Source: Ruminococcaceae bacterium UBA3215
GTDB lineage: Bacteria > Bacillota > Clostridia > Oscillospirales > Ruminococcaceae
Reading direction: 5' to 3'
NCBI GenBank assembly: GCA_002363155.1
Contig: DEWH01000013.1
Span: 85,365-149,364 of the forward strand
DNA length: 64,000 bases
Shown: one piece after another, positions 44,646 through 52,498 of the stretch
Position numbering within the stretch: position 1 is the first letter of the stretch
Layout: each line of letters starts with the position of its first letter
The notes under the pieces: model-generated
Seen by the model: only the letters and a program-made list of their open reading frames with translations
The model's database searches: none
What the model was told of the DNA's origin: nothing
Translations under genes and position numbers: made by a program

Positions 44646-44668
44646 AACAGTATATTCTTTCTGTGCGG

Positions 44669-45064
44669 TCACGAAAGCAGGTCTGTGCCGGCTCCCATTA
44701 CCGCGATCTCAACGGCTGATGCGTCTTCGAGATGGAAGACGCCGAGCTTGTTGCCGGTCTTTTCGTTGTAGATCTCCTCAAGGTGAGATGCCTTTATCAT
44801 TGCTTCCGCGTACTTCGGATCTGTCTCGAATACCGCTTTTCCGGTATATCTGAGCCAGTGCCCGTCCGGCTTGCAGGCTGCGATCTCAACCAGCGGGTCA
44901 GCCTGCATCTGCTTATAAACGTCCTTGAACTCGCCTACGCCGAACAGCACCTTTCCGTCCATTTCAAGATGTGCGCCGAGGGGACGGATCTTAGGCTGAT
45001 CGCCGTCAACGGTAGCGAGGAAGAATATTCCTGTATCATTCAGAAAATCATTTACCTTGCTCAT
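44669..45064 (-). CDS. Pyridoxamine 5'-phosphate oxidase-family (FMN-binding) protein
   Basis: The 131-residue split-barrel protein has FFLATVDGDQPKIRPLGAHL, GKVLFGVGEFKDVYKQM and a middle VEIAACKPDGHWLRYTGKAV, typical of small FMN-binding proteins of the PNPOx group often annotated as general stress or nitroimidazole-type proteins. It is too short and lacks the pyridoxal-binding end for true PdxH activity. GGAG precedes the ATG, and it begins 12 bp after the sortase gene in the same transcript. Confidence 0.85.
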   Translation of the reverse strand: MSKVNDFLNDTGIFFLATVDGDQPKIRPLGAHLEMDGKVLFGVGEFKDVYKQMQADPLVEIAACKPDGHWLRYTGKAVFETDPKYAEAMIKASHLEEIYNEKTGNKLGVFHLEDASAVEIAVMGAGTDLLS

Positions 45065-45076
45065 ATCACAATCTCC

Positions 45077-46573
45077 TTATGAATTCTTCTTTTTCCATGC
45101 GCTGTAACCCTGCATAAAGCTCTCGGACCACTTTCTGCCCTGCCAGCTTCCGCCGTTGACTTTGTAGTAGTAGTCGAAGTACAGCGGGCTTCTGTTGGTA
45201 TAAGCGTTGACTGTGGATACAGTCTTCTCACCGCTTCTGAGCTCTCTTGCGAATACAACGAATCTTGTATCGACATCAGCGCCCATAGGGTAGTAGCATG
45301 TGGAAAGAGTGATGAACTTATCGCCGTACTTGATATCGAGGTCAGGGTTGTAGAATACGCTTCTGTCGAATACCTGCTCGAAGTAACGGTAGAACTGGCT
45401 CTGGGAGGAGAAGTTGCGGAACTTGAAGTAGTTGAATACCTCACCGTGCTTCTTCTCGGTATTTACGAACATACCTGCGAATACAACATAGTTGCTCTGT
45501 CCGCCGTAAGCAGATTCATACTTGAATGTGGGGTGCTTGAGGTAGAAGTTGAGGCTGCCGTATCTTGCGGGATAGTAGTTTGTGATCTTTGCAAGACCTA
45601 CGCCTGTTCTAATGTTGTGACCGTAGATAATGAGGTTGTCGGGACGGAGAGTCGATGTAACCGGTACATGGTAATCAGCGAACGTGGTGCCTATCTTGCT
45701 GTAATCATATCTGCCGTAGAAGTCATGCTCGAGGTAGAATGTGTTGTTGGAAGCCTGTACTACGGGCTGGTCAATAGGTGTATCGGCAATAGTGAGCCAG
45801 CCTACGAAGTCGGAATTAAGCTTCTTCATATACTCGATATCGTGCTTGAACGGATAGATCGTGCTGCCGTAATTGTAACCGGAGGTATGCTCCTTAGCGG
45901 GGACCTTGTTGTAATCTATTACCTTTGCGGTAATAACTCCGGACTGCTTCTGAGCGGTATAATTCTTACCGGACTTATAGAGAGCAGCTACCTTGAACTT
46001 GTATGTACCTACTTTGAGGTCCTTGACCGTATAAGATGTACCCGCAACATTCTTGTAAGTAACATACTTGCCGGTAGAGCTGTTGTAAGCATAGATACGG
46101 TAAGCGGAAGCATTCGCCACCTTATTCCACGAAAGCTTCACGGAATTTGCCGTCGCCGCGGTCTTGATGCCGGTAGGAGCCGGAAGCAGGAGCTTCACGG
46201 ACTGAGCGAAAGTCTTTGCCTGTTCGGTATATTTGCTGCCGGACTTTACGACTGCCGCCACCTGGAACTTTAGGGTGCTGCCGATCTTAAGGCTTTTAAC
46301 AACGCACTTGGGAGATACCACGGTCTTGTAAGTTTTGTAATTCTTCGTGGAGCTGTCGTAAACGAAAACTCTGTAGCCGTCGGCACCCTTTACCTTATCC
46401 CATGTGATCTGGACAGCGGTAGCGGTATTGGAAACGACTGCTTTGACATTCGCCGGTGCAGCAAGCTTAGCTGCGGCGCTTGAAACGACCGTAAGCGGTT
46501 CAGCTATCTGCGGTACGCCGGTAACGGCCATAACACCCGCAAGAAGCACACCGATCAACCTTGTTTTCTTCAT
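45077..46573 (-). CDS. Secreted class B sortase with two N-terminal fibronectin type III domains
   Basis: The 498-residue precursor has a signal peptide (1 to about 34), two FN3-like repeats (about 38-125 and 130-215; each has VQITWDKVKGADGYRV or VKLSWNKVANASAYRI), then a sortase B domain. The catalytic His is in NLIIYGHN, the Cys in FITLSTCYYP and the Arg in DTRFVVFAREL. Class B sortases attach haem proteins or pilins to the cell wall. Most are anchored by an N-terminal membrane helix directly before the catalytic domain, so an FN3-carrying, apparently secreted form is unusual. No obvious sorting-signal substrate is encoded nearby. Confidence 0.9.
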   Translation of the reverse strand: MKKTRLIGVLLAGVMAVTGVPQIAEPLTVVSSAAAKLAAPANVKAVVSNTATAVQITWDKVKGADGYRVFVYDSSTKNYKTYKTVVSPKCVVKSLKIGSTLKFQVAAVVKSGSKYTEQAKTFAQSVKLLLPAPTGIKTAATANSVKLSWNKVANASAYRIYAYNSSTGKYVTYKNVAGTSYTVKDLKVGTYKFKVAALYKSGKNYTAQKQSGVITAKVIDYNKVPAKEHTSGYNYGSTIYPFKHDIEYMKKLNSDFVGWLTIADTPIDQPVVQASNNTFYLEHDFYGRYDYSKIGTTFADYHVPVTSTLRPDNLIIYGHNIRTGVGLAKITNYYPARYGSLNFYLKHPTFKYESAYGGQSNYVVFAGMFVNTEKKHGEVFNYFKFRNFSSQSQFYRYFEQVFDRSVFYNPDLDIKYGDKFITLSTCYYPMGADVDTRFVVFARELRSGEKTVSTVNAYTNRSPLYFDYYYKVNGGSWQGRKWSESFMQGYSAWKKKNS

Positions 46574-46645
46574 ACTTTATCCTTTCGGTCACAGCCGGAG
46601 CTGTGCTCATAAAATATCTTATTCTGCCGTCGTGACAGTATTTCT

Positions 46646-46674
46646 ATTATATCACAAAAAAAAGTCATTGTCAG
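46646..46674 (-). promoter_or_regulatory. Promoter of the sortase operon
   Basis: On the minus strand CTGACA (46674-46669) and TATAAT (46651-46646) are 17 bases apart, 73 bp before the ATG. Confidence 0.7.
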
Positions 46675-46744
46675 CAGAATTTTCAAATTTGATGATAAAA
46701 AATTATCCGTAATTTTTATGCAATTTAACGATAAAACAGTCCGA

Positions 46745-46772
46745 CAAAAAAACCGCTGAAATACTCAGCGGT
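46745..46772 (-). terminator. Terminator downstream of proS
   Basis: On the minus strand ACCGCTGA pairs with TCAGCGGT and is followed by seven T residues. It lies 170 bp after the proS stop, beyond a palindromic spacer. Confidence 0.85.
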
Positions 46773-46814
46773 CAGTTTCTGATTCTCCATCTCTTAAATG
46801 CGAAGCGGTCAAAG

Positions 46815-46944
46815 TTTTTTGGAAAGGGGTCCGGGGAATAACCTTTTCACCGCAGGAAGCGGTGCAGAAGTTTTCCAAAGGCGCGCAAGGACGCGCGCCA
46901 TAAGAAAAACTTCGATTCACGAAAAGGTTTTCCCCAAGTCTCTG
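46815..46944. repeat. Palindromic spacer between proS and its terminator
   Basis: GGGGAATAACCTTTTC near 46833 faces GAAAAGGTTTTCCCC near 46921, and smaller pairs (GCGCGC, AAAGTTTTTTGG with CCAAAG) lie inside. It resembles a mobile palindromic repeat but differs in sequence from copies A-C. Confidence 0.45.
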
Positions 46945-48384
46945 TCAATACGCCTTGCCCCAGTAAACGAGGTGCTTTGCGGGCTTTCCGCAGCACACGC
47001 AGGTATCGGAAATGTGCTCCTGTTCAAGCGGTATGCAGCGCGAACCCACTCCGGTCTTCTCCTTGACTGCGTCCTCGCAGGCTTCCTCGCCGCACCACAT
47101 AGCCTTTACAAAACCGTCGCCCTTTTCGCTGAGCACCTTAACGATCTCGTCCATGCTCGTGCAGGCATAAGTGCGTCTCTCGCGGTTCTCAAGCGCCTTC
47201 CGATACAGTCCGTCATGTACTGCCTGAAGTTTCTCCGCAGCTGCAGTCTCAAGCTCGTCCAGCTTAACAAAGCTCTTCTCACCGTTGTGACGGGTAACTA
47301 TTACGCACTGACCGTTCTCTATATCCTTAGGTCCGATCTCTATCCTGAGCGGAACGCCCCTCATCTCATATTCAGCAAACTTCCAGCCGGGCGAGTTCTC
47401 GCTGTCGTCCAGCTTTACGCGCAGCCCAGCCTTCTTCAGTCTGTCATAAAGCTCTCCTGCCTTTTCGAGAACGCCCTCCTTGTGCTGTGCAACAGGGATT
47501 ATTACCGCTTGTATCGGAGCAACTGCCGGCGGGAGCGCAAGTCCGCTGTTGTCGCCGTGCGTCATTATGATAGCGCCGATAAGACGCGTGGTCATTCCCC
47601 AGCTTGTCTGATGGGGATATGTGAGCTTGTTGTCCTTGTTTGCGTACTGGATATCGAATGCCTTTGCAAAGCCGTCTCCGAAGTAGTGGGAAGTACCTGC
47701 CTGGAGCGCCTTTCCGTCGTGCATAAGCGCTTCGATAGCATAAGTGGAAACCGCGCCGGCGAACTTGTCGCTCTCGGTCTTCCTGCCCTTTATTACCGGA
47801 ATTGCAAGTGCATCTTCACAGAACTTTGCGTAAAGGTTCAGCATACGCTCAGTCTCCTCTATCGCTTCCTCGGCGGTAGCATGGATAGTATGTCCCTCCT
47901 GCCAGAGAAACTCTCTCGAACGCAGGAACGGGCGTGTCGTCTTTTCCCAGCGGACAACGTTGACCCACTGGTTATAAAGCTTCGGAAGATCGCGGTAGGA
48001 ATGAACGATATTCTTGTAATGCTCGCAGAACAGCGTCTCGGAAGTCGGACGCACGCAAAGTCTTTCTTCGAGCTTCTCGCTTCCGCCGACAGTTACCCAC
48101 GCGCACTCCGGGGCAAATCCCTCAACATGATCCTTCTCCTTTTCAAGCAGGCTCTCTGGTATGAACATGGGCATACAAACGTTCTCGTGACCGGTCTCCT
48201 TGAACATTCCGTCAAGTATCTTCTGAATGTTCTCCCAGATAGCGTATCCGTAGGGGCGGATCGCCATACAGCCCTTAACGCTGGTGTACTCGATAAGTTC
48301 AGCCTTCTTGACGATATCGGTGTACCACTGGGCGAAATCCTCGTCCATATCGGTTATCGCGTTTACCATTTTCTTCTCAGCCAT
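46945..48384 (-). CDS. proS: Prolyl-tRNA synthetase, archaeal/eukaryal type
   Basis: The start at 48384 (MAEKKMVNAI) follows GGAGA; a longer frame lacks a site. The 479-residue enzyme charges tRNA-Pro. It lacks the INS editing insertion of the long bacterial ProRS and has class II motifs VRPTSETLFCEHY, the motif 2 loop REFLWQEGHTIHAT and motif 3 region GWGMTTRLIGAIIMTHGD-like sequence. The C-terminus carries a zinc-type CVCCGK and ends in the Tyr typical of this type. The short form is common in some Clostridia. Confidence 0.95.
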   Translation of the reverse strand: MAEKKMVNAITDMDEDFAQWYTDIVKKAELIEYTSVKGCMAIRPYGYAIWENIQKILDGMFKETGHENVCMPMFIPESLLEKEKDHVEGFAPECAWVTVGGSEKLEERLCVRPTSETLFCEHYKNIVHSYRDLPKLYNQWVNVVRWEKTTRPFLRSREFLWQEGHTIHATAEEAIEETERMLNLYAKFCEDALAIPVIKGRKTESDKFAGAVSTYAIEALMHDGKALQAGTSHYFGDGFAKAFDIQYANKDNKLTYPHQTSWGMTTRLIGAIIMTHGDNSGLALPPAVAPIQAVIIPVAQHKEGVLEKAGELYDRLKKAGLRVKLDDSENSPGWKFAEYEMRGVPLRIEIGPKDIENGQCVIVTRHNGEKSFVKLDELETAAAEKLQAVHDGLYRKALENRERRTYACTSMDEIVKVLSEKGDGFVKAMWCGEEACEDAVKEKTGVGSRCIPLEQEHISDTCVCCGKPAKHLVYWGKAY

Positions 48385-48535
48385 TTTTATTCTCCGTTTC
48401 TTCAGGGCGCCGCATTTCATCTCCGTTACCGCAATTCAAAAGCACGCCCATAATCTTCAACTTTTTCTATTATATAACATTTTTTCGGATTTTGCAATAG
48501 CATTAGTAAAAAATGATAATTTTTTACGACAATAT

Positions 48536-48564
48536 TTGACATTTTTGTAAAAATATGGTATTAT
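48536..48564 (+). promoter_or_regulatory. Promoter of the VanY-like/tcdA operon
   Basis: TTGACA (48536-48541) and TATTAT (48559-48564) are 17 bases apart, 37 bp before the start codon. Confidence 0.8.
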
Positions 48565-48601
48565 ATACATATATGTATGACATAAGCAAAGGACGTCACA
48601 G

Positions 48602-49843
48602 ATGAGATTTTTAAAAAGAGCAATACCGGCTGCTGCGATCGCAGCCGCACTGTGTTCCTGCGCGGGAAACGCTCCGCAGATAATAGACTATACTCTTGCC
48701 GATGAAGCGCAGACTTATCTTATCACAGAGCAGGAGACCATGCCGGAAACCGTGATCTCCGCTTCCGCAGCGGCTTTCCCGTATCTCGGAGAAGCCAGCG
48801 AACAGCCGGAACACAGCGACGATACAATATATACCGTACCGGCTGTAACTGCCGCTGAGCTTCCGGCTGCCGAAGTGACCGCAAGAGACGCGGACAAAAT
48901 ACCGGAGTCTCATATTACATCGGAAGTCTCTTCCGCTCCCGAAACGGATCCGCTCGAAGAAGAACAGGCGGATACGCTTGAACCTGCGGAATACTCCGAC
49001 CCCGCAGAAAAAACATCTGTAAAGCAGCAGCTCAGCCGAAAAAAGAAGAAATACACATACGAATATCAGAAAAGCAACGGCAGTCTCTCCATTCTCGGAC
49101 CCAACCTCGTTTATGTAGGCGAGACTTTTGATTTTGACCATTATTACCCCGATCAGACCGGAAAGTCCGACATTCACTGGACACTGGGCGGGAATATCGG
49201 CAGTATCAGCGAGAACGGCGTTTTTACCGCCGAAAAGAAAGGAACCTGCACACTCACGGTGGTTGACAGAGCGAACGGCACCTTTGCGTCGCTCACAGTC
49301 CACTGCATAAACAGCGCAGACGATGTAGATTTTATACCGCTCGTCAACAACATTCCGATAGCGAACAAGACTTATCCCCTGCCGAAAGACTACGACCCCG
49401 GATTTGACCCGAGAGCCAGAAGCGCGTTCATGCAGCTCCAGCTTGACGCCGCGGCAGAAGGACTTCACATATTCGGCATCTCCGACTACCGCTCCTATGA
49501 CTATCAGACGCAGGTCTATGCCGGCTGGAAGGCGATGTACGGAGAGGAAGCCGATCTCGTTTCCGCCCGTCCCGGCTTCTCGGAGCATCAGCTCGGACTT
49601 GCGATAGACGTCAACTCCCCGGAATACGCGTTCGCCGATACTCCGGAGGGCAAGTGGCTCGCCGAACACTGCGCGGATTACGGATTCATTATCCGCTACC
49701 CGTCTTACGCGTCAAAGCAGTACACCGGATACTCCTACGAGCCGTGGCATATCAGATATCTCGGAAAAGCGCTTGCAAAGCAGGTGACCGAGACCGGAAT
49801 GACACTTGAAGAGTGCCTGAAGATAGACTCATATTACAGATGA
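48602..49843 (+). CDS. VanY-type (M15B) carboxypeptidase lipoprotein with Ig-like domain
   Basis: The 413-residue precursor has a lipoprotein signal (Cys20 in ALCSC), a Glu/Pro/Thr-rich linker to about residue 155, a bacterial Ig-like (BIG2-type) domain (LVYVGETFDFD, WTLGGNIGSISENG) and a C-terminal M15B peptidase. The zinc ligands are in SEHQLGLAIDVN and EPWHIRYLG. Such enzymes remove terminal D-Ala from peptidoglycan stem peptides. Nothing here suggests a vancomycin-resistance cluster; a role in wall maturation is likely. tcdA begins 16 bp downstream. Confidence 0.92.
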   Translation: MRFLKRAIPAAAIAAALCSCAGNAPQIIDYTLADEAQTYLITEQETMPETVISASAAAFPYLGEASEQPEHSDDTIYTVPAVTAAELPAAEVTARDADKIPESHITSEVSSAPETDPLEEEQADTLEPAEYSDPAEKTSVKQQLSRKKKKYTYEYQKSNGSLSILGPNLVYVGETFDFDHYYPDQTGKSDIHWTLGGNIGSISENGVFTAEKKGTCTLTVVDRANGTFASLTVHCINSADDVDFIPLVNNIPIANKTYPLPKDYDPGFDPRARSAFMQLQLDAAAEGLHIFGISDYRSYDYQTQVYAGWKAMYGEEADLVSARPGFSEHQLGLAIDVNSPEYAFADTPEGKWLAEHCADYGFIIRYPSYASKQYTGYSYEPWHIRYLGKALAKQVTETGMTLEECLKIDSYYR

Positions 49844-49859
49844 CCCCGGAGGTGCGGTA

Positions 49860-50576
49860 ATGTCGGATATTTTTGCAAGAACACGGCTTTTATTCGGCGA
49901 TGAAGCGCTGCAAAAGCTTTCGGAAGCCCGTGTGGCATTGTTCGGTGTCGGAGGAGTCGGCGGTTATGCCGCGGAAGCTCTTGCAAGAAGCGGTATCAGC
50001 GCGATCGACATAATCGACAATGACACCGTCGCCGAATCCAACATCAACCGCCAGATAATTGCGCTGCACTCGACTGTGGGAATGTACAAGACCGATGCCG
50101 CAGCCGCAAGAATACATGATATAAACCCGGACTGCAAGGTCACGGGTCATAAGATATTTTTTCTGCCGGAAAACAAGGAGCTTCTCGATTTCCGGCAGTT
50201 CGACTATGTGATCGACGCAATAGATACCGTAAGCGGGAAGCTTGCGGTAATAGAATGCGCACAGGCTGCCGGAGTGCCTGTGATCTCAAGCATGGGTACA
50301 GGCAACAAGACCGATCCGTCGCGCCTTACAGTCGCGGATATATTCGAGACTTCCGTCTGCCCTCTTGCAAGAGTGATGCGTCACGAGTGCAGAAAACGCG
50401 GCATCGACAAGCTGAAAGTCGTTTACTCCACGGAAGAACCCCGAACGCCGCAGAAAACCGAAACTTCCGCAAACGGCAAGCCTGTTCCCGGCTCGACGGC
50501 ATTTGTCCCTCCGGCGGCAGGACTGCTGATAGCGTCGGAAGTTGTAAAATACATCGCGGAAGGAGCAAACGCATGA
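49860..50576 (+). CDS. tcdA: tRNA threonylcarbamoyladenosine dehydratase
   Basis: TcdA, an E1-like ThiF-family ATPase, cyclises t6A37 to ct6A in ANN-decoding tRNAs. The 238-residue protein has the nucleotide-binding GVGGVGGYAAEALARSG, DNDTVAESNINRQ, and late SMGTGNKTDPSRL and CPLARVMRHECRKRG. CGGAGG precedes the ATG. Its stop overlaps the next start (ATGA). Confidence 0.95.
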   Translation: MSDIFARTRLLFGDEALQKLSEARVALFGVGGVGGYAAEALARSGISAIDIIDNDTVAESNINRQIIALHSTVGMYKTDAAAARIHDINPDCKVTGHKIFFLPENKELLDFRQFDYVIDAIDTVSGKLAVIECAQAAGVPVISSMGTGNKTDPSRLTVADIFETSVCPLARVMRHECRKRGIDKLKVVYSTEEPRTPQKTETSANGKPVPGSTAFVPPAAGLLIASEVVKYIAEGANA

Positions 50577-51205
50577 ACGACCTTGATGTTATGAAGCGCG
50601 CAAAGCAGTATATCGAAAGCCTTGCCAAAGGGATAGACCCGATAACCGGAAACGAAGTCGGAGAAAACGACGCGGTCAACAACGTCCGCATATCGCGCTG
50701 TCTGTTCTACACCGCGGAAGTGCTGCAAAAGGTGATAGACAACGGCGGCGAGGTACAGCGCGAGAAACTGAAACGCTCGGAACGGGCGGAGTTTGCGCTG
50801 ACGGATGAGCAGTCCGCTGCACTGAAACCTGCCGACGATGCGCTTTTCATTTCAAAGGTCGTGAATATCATAAACGGACATATCGACGAGCTGACTATGA
50901 AGAAGCTGCAGGCAAAGACAGTGAACGATTGGCTGATGGAGCACGGTCTGCTGACAGAAGTTTTTATCGGCGGAAAAGCTCACAAAAATCCGACTTCCGA
51001 AGGTGAAGCCGTCGGTATCTCACTTCACAGCTATTTCAGCCGTGAGGGTTTACCCATAAAGGGCTGCGTTTACAGCCCGGAAGCTCAGCAGTTCATCTTT
51101 GACAACATCGACGCTATCGCGGCATTCGCCGTCGAGCAGAACGCAAAGAAAGCTGCGGAAAAAGCGAAAATGAAGATGTACGAAGCCTACGAAAACGATG
51201 AATGA
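50573..51205 (+). CDS. Conserved hypothetical protein coupled to tcdA
   Basis: I set the start at the ATG of the ATGA overlap with tcdA (AAGGAG nine bases upstream); the frame runs open for another 318 bp upstream but only in the shadow of tcdA. The 210-residue protein is soluble and charged, with NVRISRCLFYTAEVLQKVID, a helical end (AKKAAEKAKMKMYEAY) and a middle like a winged helix (TVNDWLMEHGLLTEV). I do not recognise the family. Translational coupling suggests a shared function or merely shared expression with TcdA. Confidence 0.75.
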   Translation: MNDLDVMKRAKQYIESLAKGIDPITGNEVGENDAVNNVRISRCLFYTAEVLQKVIDNGGEVQREKLKRSERAEFALTDEQSAALKPADDALFISKVVNIINGHIDELTMKKLQAKTVNDWLMEHGLLTEVFIGGKAHKNPTSEGEAVGISLHSYFSREGLPIKGCVYSPEAQQFIFDNIDAIAAFAVEQNAKKAAEKAKMKMYEAYENDE

Positions 51206-51236
51206 AAAAACCCCTTGCAATCTGCAAGGGGTTTCC
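51206..51236. terminator. Bidirectional terminator between the tcdA and rpsR operons
   Basis: A stem of about 11 bases (AACCCCTTGCA/TGCAAGGGGTT) with a three-base loop is flanked by six A residues on the left, which become the T run for the minus strand. Confidence 0.9.
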
Positions 51237-51253
51237 GTATTGCTGTCTTACGA

Positions 51254-51511
51254 TCAATCGGATACATAAGGGATAAGAGCTATCTGTCTTGCTCTCTTGA
51301 TAGCAACTGTAAGCTCTCTCTGATGATAAGCGCAGCAGCCTGTTACACGGCGGGGGAGTATCTTGGAACGCTCCGTCATGCACTTCTTGAGCTTTGCTAC
51401 GTCCTTATAATCAATGAACTCCGCTCTGTCCGCGCAGAACTGGCAAACCTTTTTTCTGCCGCGCTTAACGGGACGTGCGGGTCTCTCGCTCATTTCCTTC
51501 TTTTCAGCCAT
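51254..51511 (-). CDS. rpsR: 30S ribosomal protein S18
   Basis: The start at 51511 (MAEKKEMSERPAR) follows GGAGG by eight bases. The 85-residue protein has KVCQFCADRAEFIDYKDV, ERSKILPRRVTG and CCAYHQRELTVAIKRARQIALIPY, the S18 core with the zinc-binding Cys form of the protein. It binds S6 and 16S rRNA in the platform of the small subunit. It is the third gene of the rpsF-ssb-rpsR operon. Confidence 0.97.
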   Translation of the reverse strand: MAEKKEMSERPARPVKRGRKKVCQFCADRAEFIDYKDVAKLKKCMTERSKILPRRVTGCCAYHQRELTVAIKRARQIALIPYVSD

Positions 51512-51576
51512 TGTATTTTCCTCCTTCGTTAAATCTCGGTCATTCGCCGGTCCTTTACCGGCATCTTTCATTTTCC

Positions 51577-52059
51577 TCAGAACGGATAATCATCATCCGC
51601 GGCGCCGGATGCCGCAAAATCCTGAGCCGTATAGCTTCCGTTTGAAGCGGACGGCGCGGAATTGGCTGCCTCAGCAGGGTGCTGGGGCGGGGGCTCCGGG
51701 AAACCGGCATTCTGCTGATAACCGCCGTTACTCTCGGGTCTCTTGTCACCTGTGAACGACGCACGGTCAACGATGATCTCGGTGATGTAGCGTGTTATGT
51801 TGTTCTTATCGACATAGCTTCTGTTCTGAAGCTCACCCTCGATAAGGATCGGGCGACCCTTTGTCCAGAATCTCGAAATAAACTCCGCTTCGTTTCTCCA
51901 TGCAACGCAGTTGAAGAAGTCAGACTTCTTCTCCTCGCCCTTTGTCTGGAAGCGTCTGTCCACAGCAATGCTGAATGAGAGGACCGGAACGCCGGACGGA
52001 GTGGTCTTGAGCTCAAGATCCTGAGTTATGCGGCCAAGCATTATTACCTTGTTGTACAT
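51577..52059 (-). CDS. ssb: Single-stranded DNA-binding protein
   Basis: The 160-residue protein begins MYNKVIMLGRITQDLELKTT, has an OB fold to about residue 108 (SFSIAVDRRFQTK, FNCVAWRNEAEFI), a Gly/Asn/Pro/Ala-rich linker, and the acidic tip DDDYPF that recruits replication and repair proteins. It lies between rpsF and rpsR, the standard order in Firmicutes. Confidence 0.97.
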   Translation of the reverse strand: MYNKVIMLGRITQDLELKTTPSGVPVLSFSIAVDRRFQTKGEEKKSDFFNCVAWRNEAEFISRFWTKGRPILIEGELQNRSYVDKNNITRYITEIIVDRASFTGDKRPESNGGYQQNAGFPEPPPQHPAEAANSAPSASNGSYTAQDFAASGAADDDYPF

Positions 52060-52086
52060 GATCTTTCCCCCTGTTCCCTGAATGTT

Positions 52087-52380
52087 TTACTTGCGTAAAA
52101 CTACGATATAGCGCAGAACGCCGTCAGTAATGTTGATGACGCGCTCAAGCTCATCGGGGAATTCGGGCTTGCTGTCGAAGTGGTAAACCACATAGTAACC
52201 CTCGGACTCGTAGTTGATGTCGTATGCGAGCTTTCTCTTGCCCCATTCGTCAACGTCAACAAGCTCGGCATGCTCCTTGATAAGATCGGAGAACTTTGCC
52301 ACGAGAGCCTTGACAGCATCTTCACCGTTCTTTAACGAGAAGACAACGACTGCCTCGTACTTTTCACCTGTTTTAGCCAT
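52087..52380 (-). CDS. rpsF: 30S ribosomal protein S6
   Basis: The 97-residue protein has KYEAVVVFSLKNG, WGKRKLAYDINYESEGYYV and a C-terminal RVINITDGVLRYIVVL. It pairs with S18. AAGGAGG precedes the ATG. It leads the rpsF-ssb-rpsR operon, whose promoter lies about 80 bp upstream. Confidence 0.97.
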   Translation of the reverse strand: MAKTGEKYEAVVVFSLKNGEDAVKALVAKFSDLIKEHAELVDVDEWGKRKLAYDINYESEGYYVVYHFDSKPEFPDELERVINITDGVLRYIVVLRK

Positions 52381-52405
52381 ATTGTACCTCCTTATAGACT
52401 GTCGG

Positions 52406-52424
52406 CCCGCGGTCTTTCCGCGAG
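52406..52424 (-). promoter_or_regulatory. Hairpin in the rpsF leader
   Basis: On the minus strand CTCGCGG pairs with CCGCGGG around an AAAGA loop, followed by GCCGACAG and the ribosome binding site. rpsF leaders of many bacteria bind the S6:S18 complex through a CCG-containing structure; this may be the same control, but the match is not strong enough to be sure. Confidence 0.4.
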
Positions 52425-52457
52425 CAAGGATCGTTGAACTTACAGCTCAACTATGAT

Positions 52458-52486
52458 ATTATAGCAGGTTTTGTCAGGTTTGTCAA
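52458..52486 (-). promoter_or_regulatory. Consensus promoter of rpsF-ssb-rpsR
   Basis: On the minus strand TTGACA (52486-52481) and TATAAT (52463-52458) are perfect and 17 bases apart. Confidence 0.93.
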
Positions 52487-52498
52487 GGATTTTTCTTT

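Noticed and set aside
46798..48453. 551-codon plus-strand open frame
   Set aside because: It is entirely antisense to proS, whose protein motifs are unmistakable; the peptide has no recognisable domain.
48611..49669. 352-codon minus-strand open frame
   Set aside because: It mirrors the VanY-like gene, which has a signal peptide, zinc motifs and a promoter.
50255..50572. Upstream extension of the hypothetical gene after tcdA
   Set aside because: The extension lies inside tcdA in another frame; the ATGA overlap with a ribosome binding site is the natural start.
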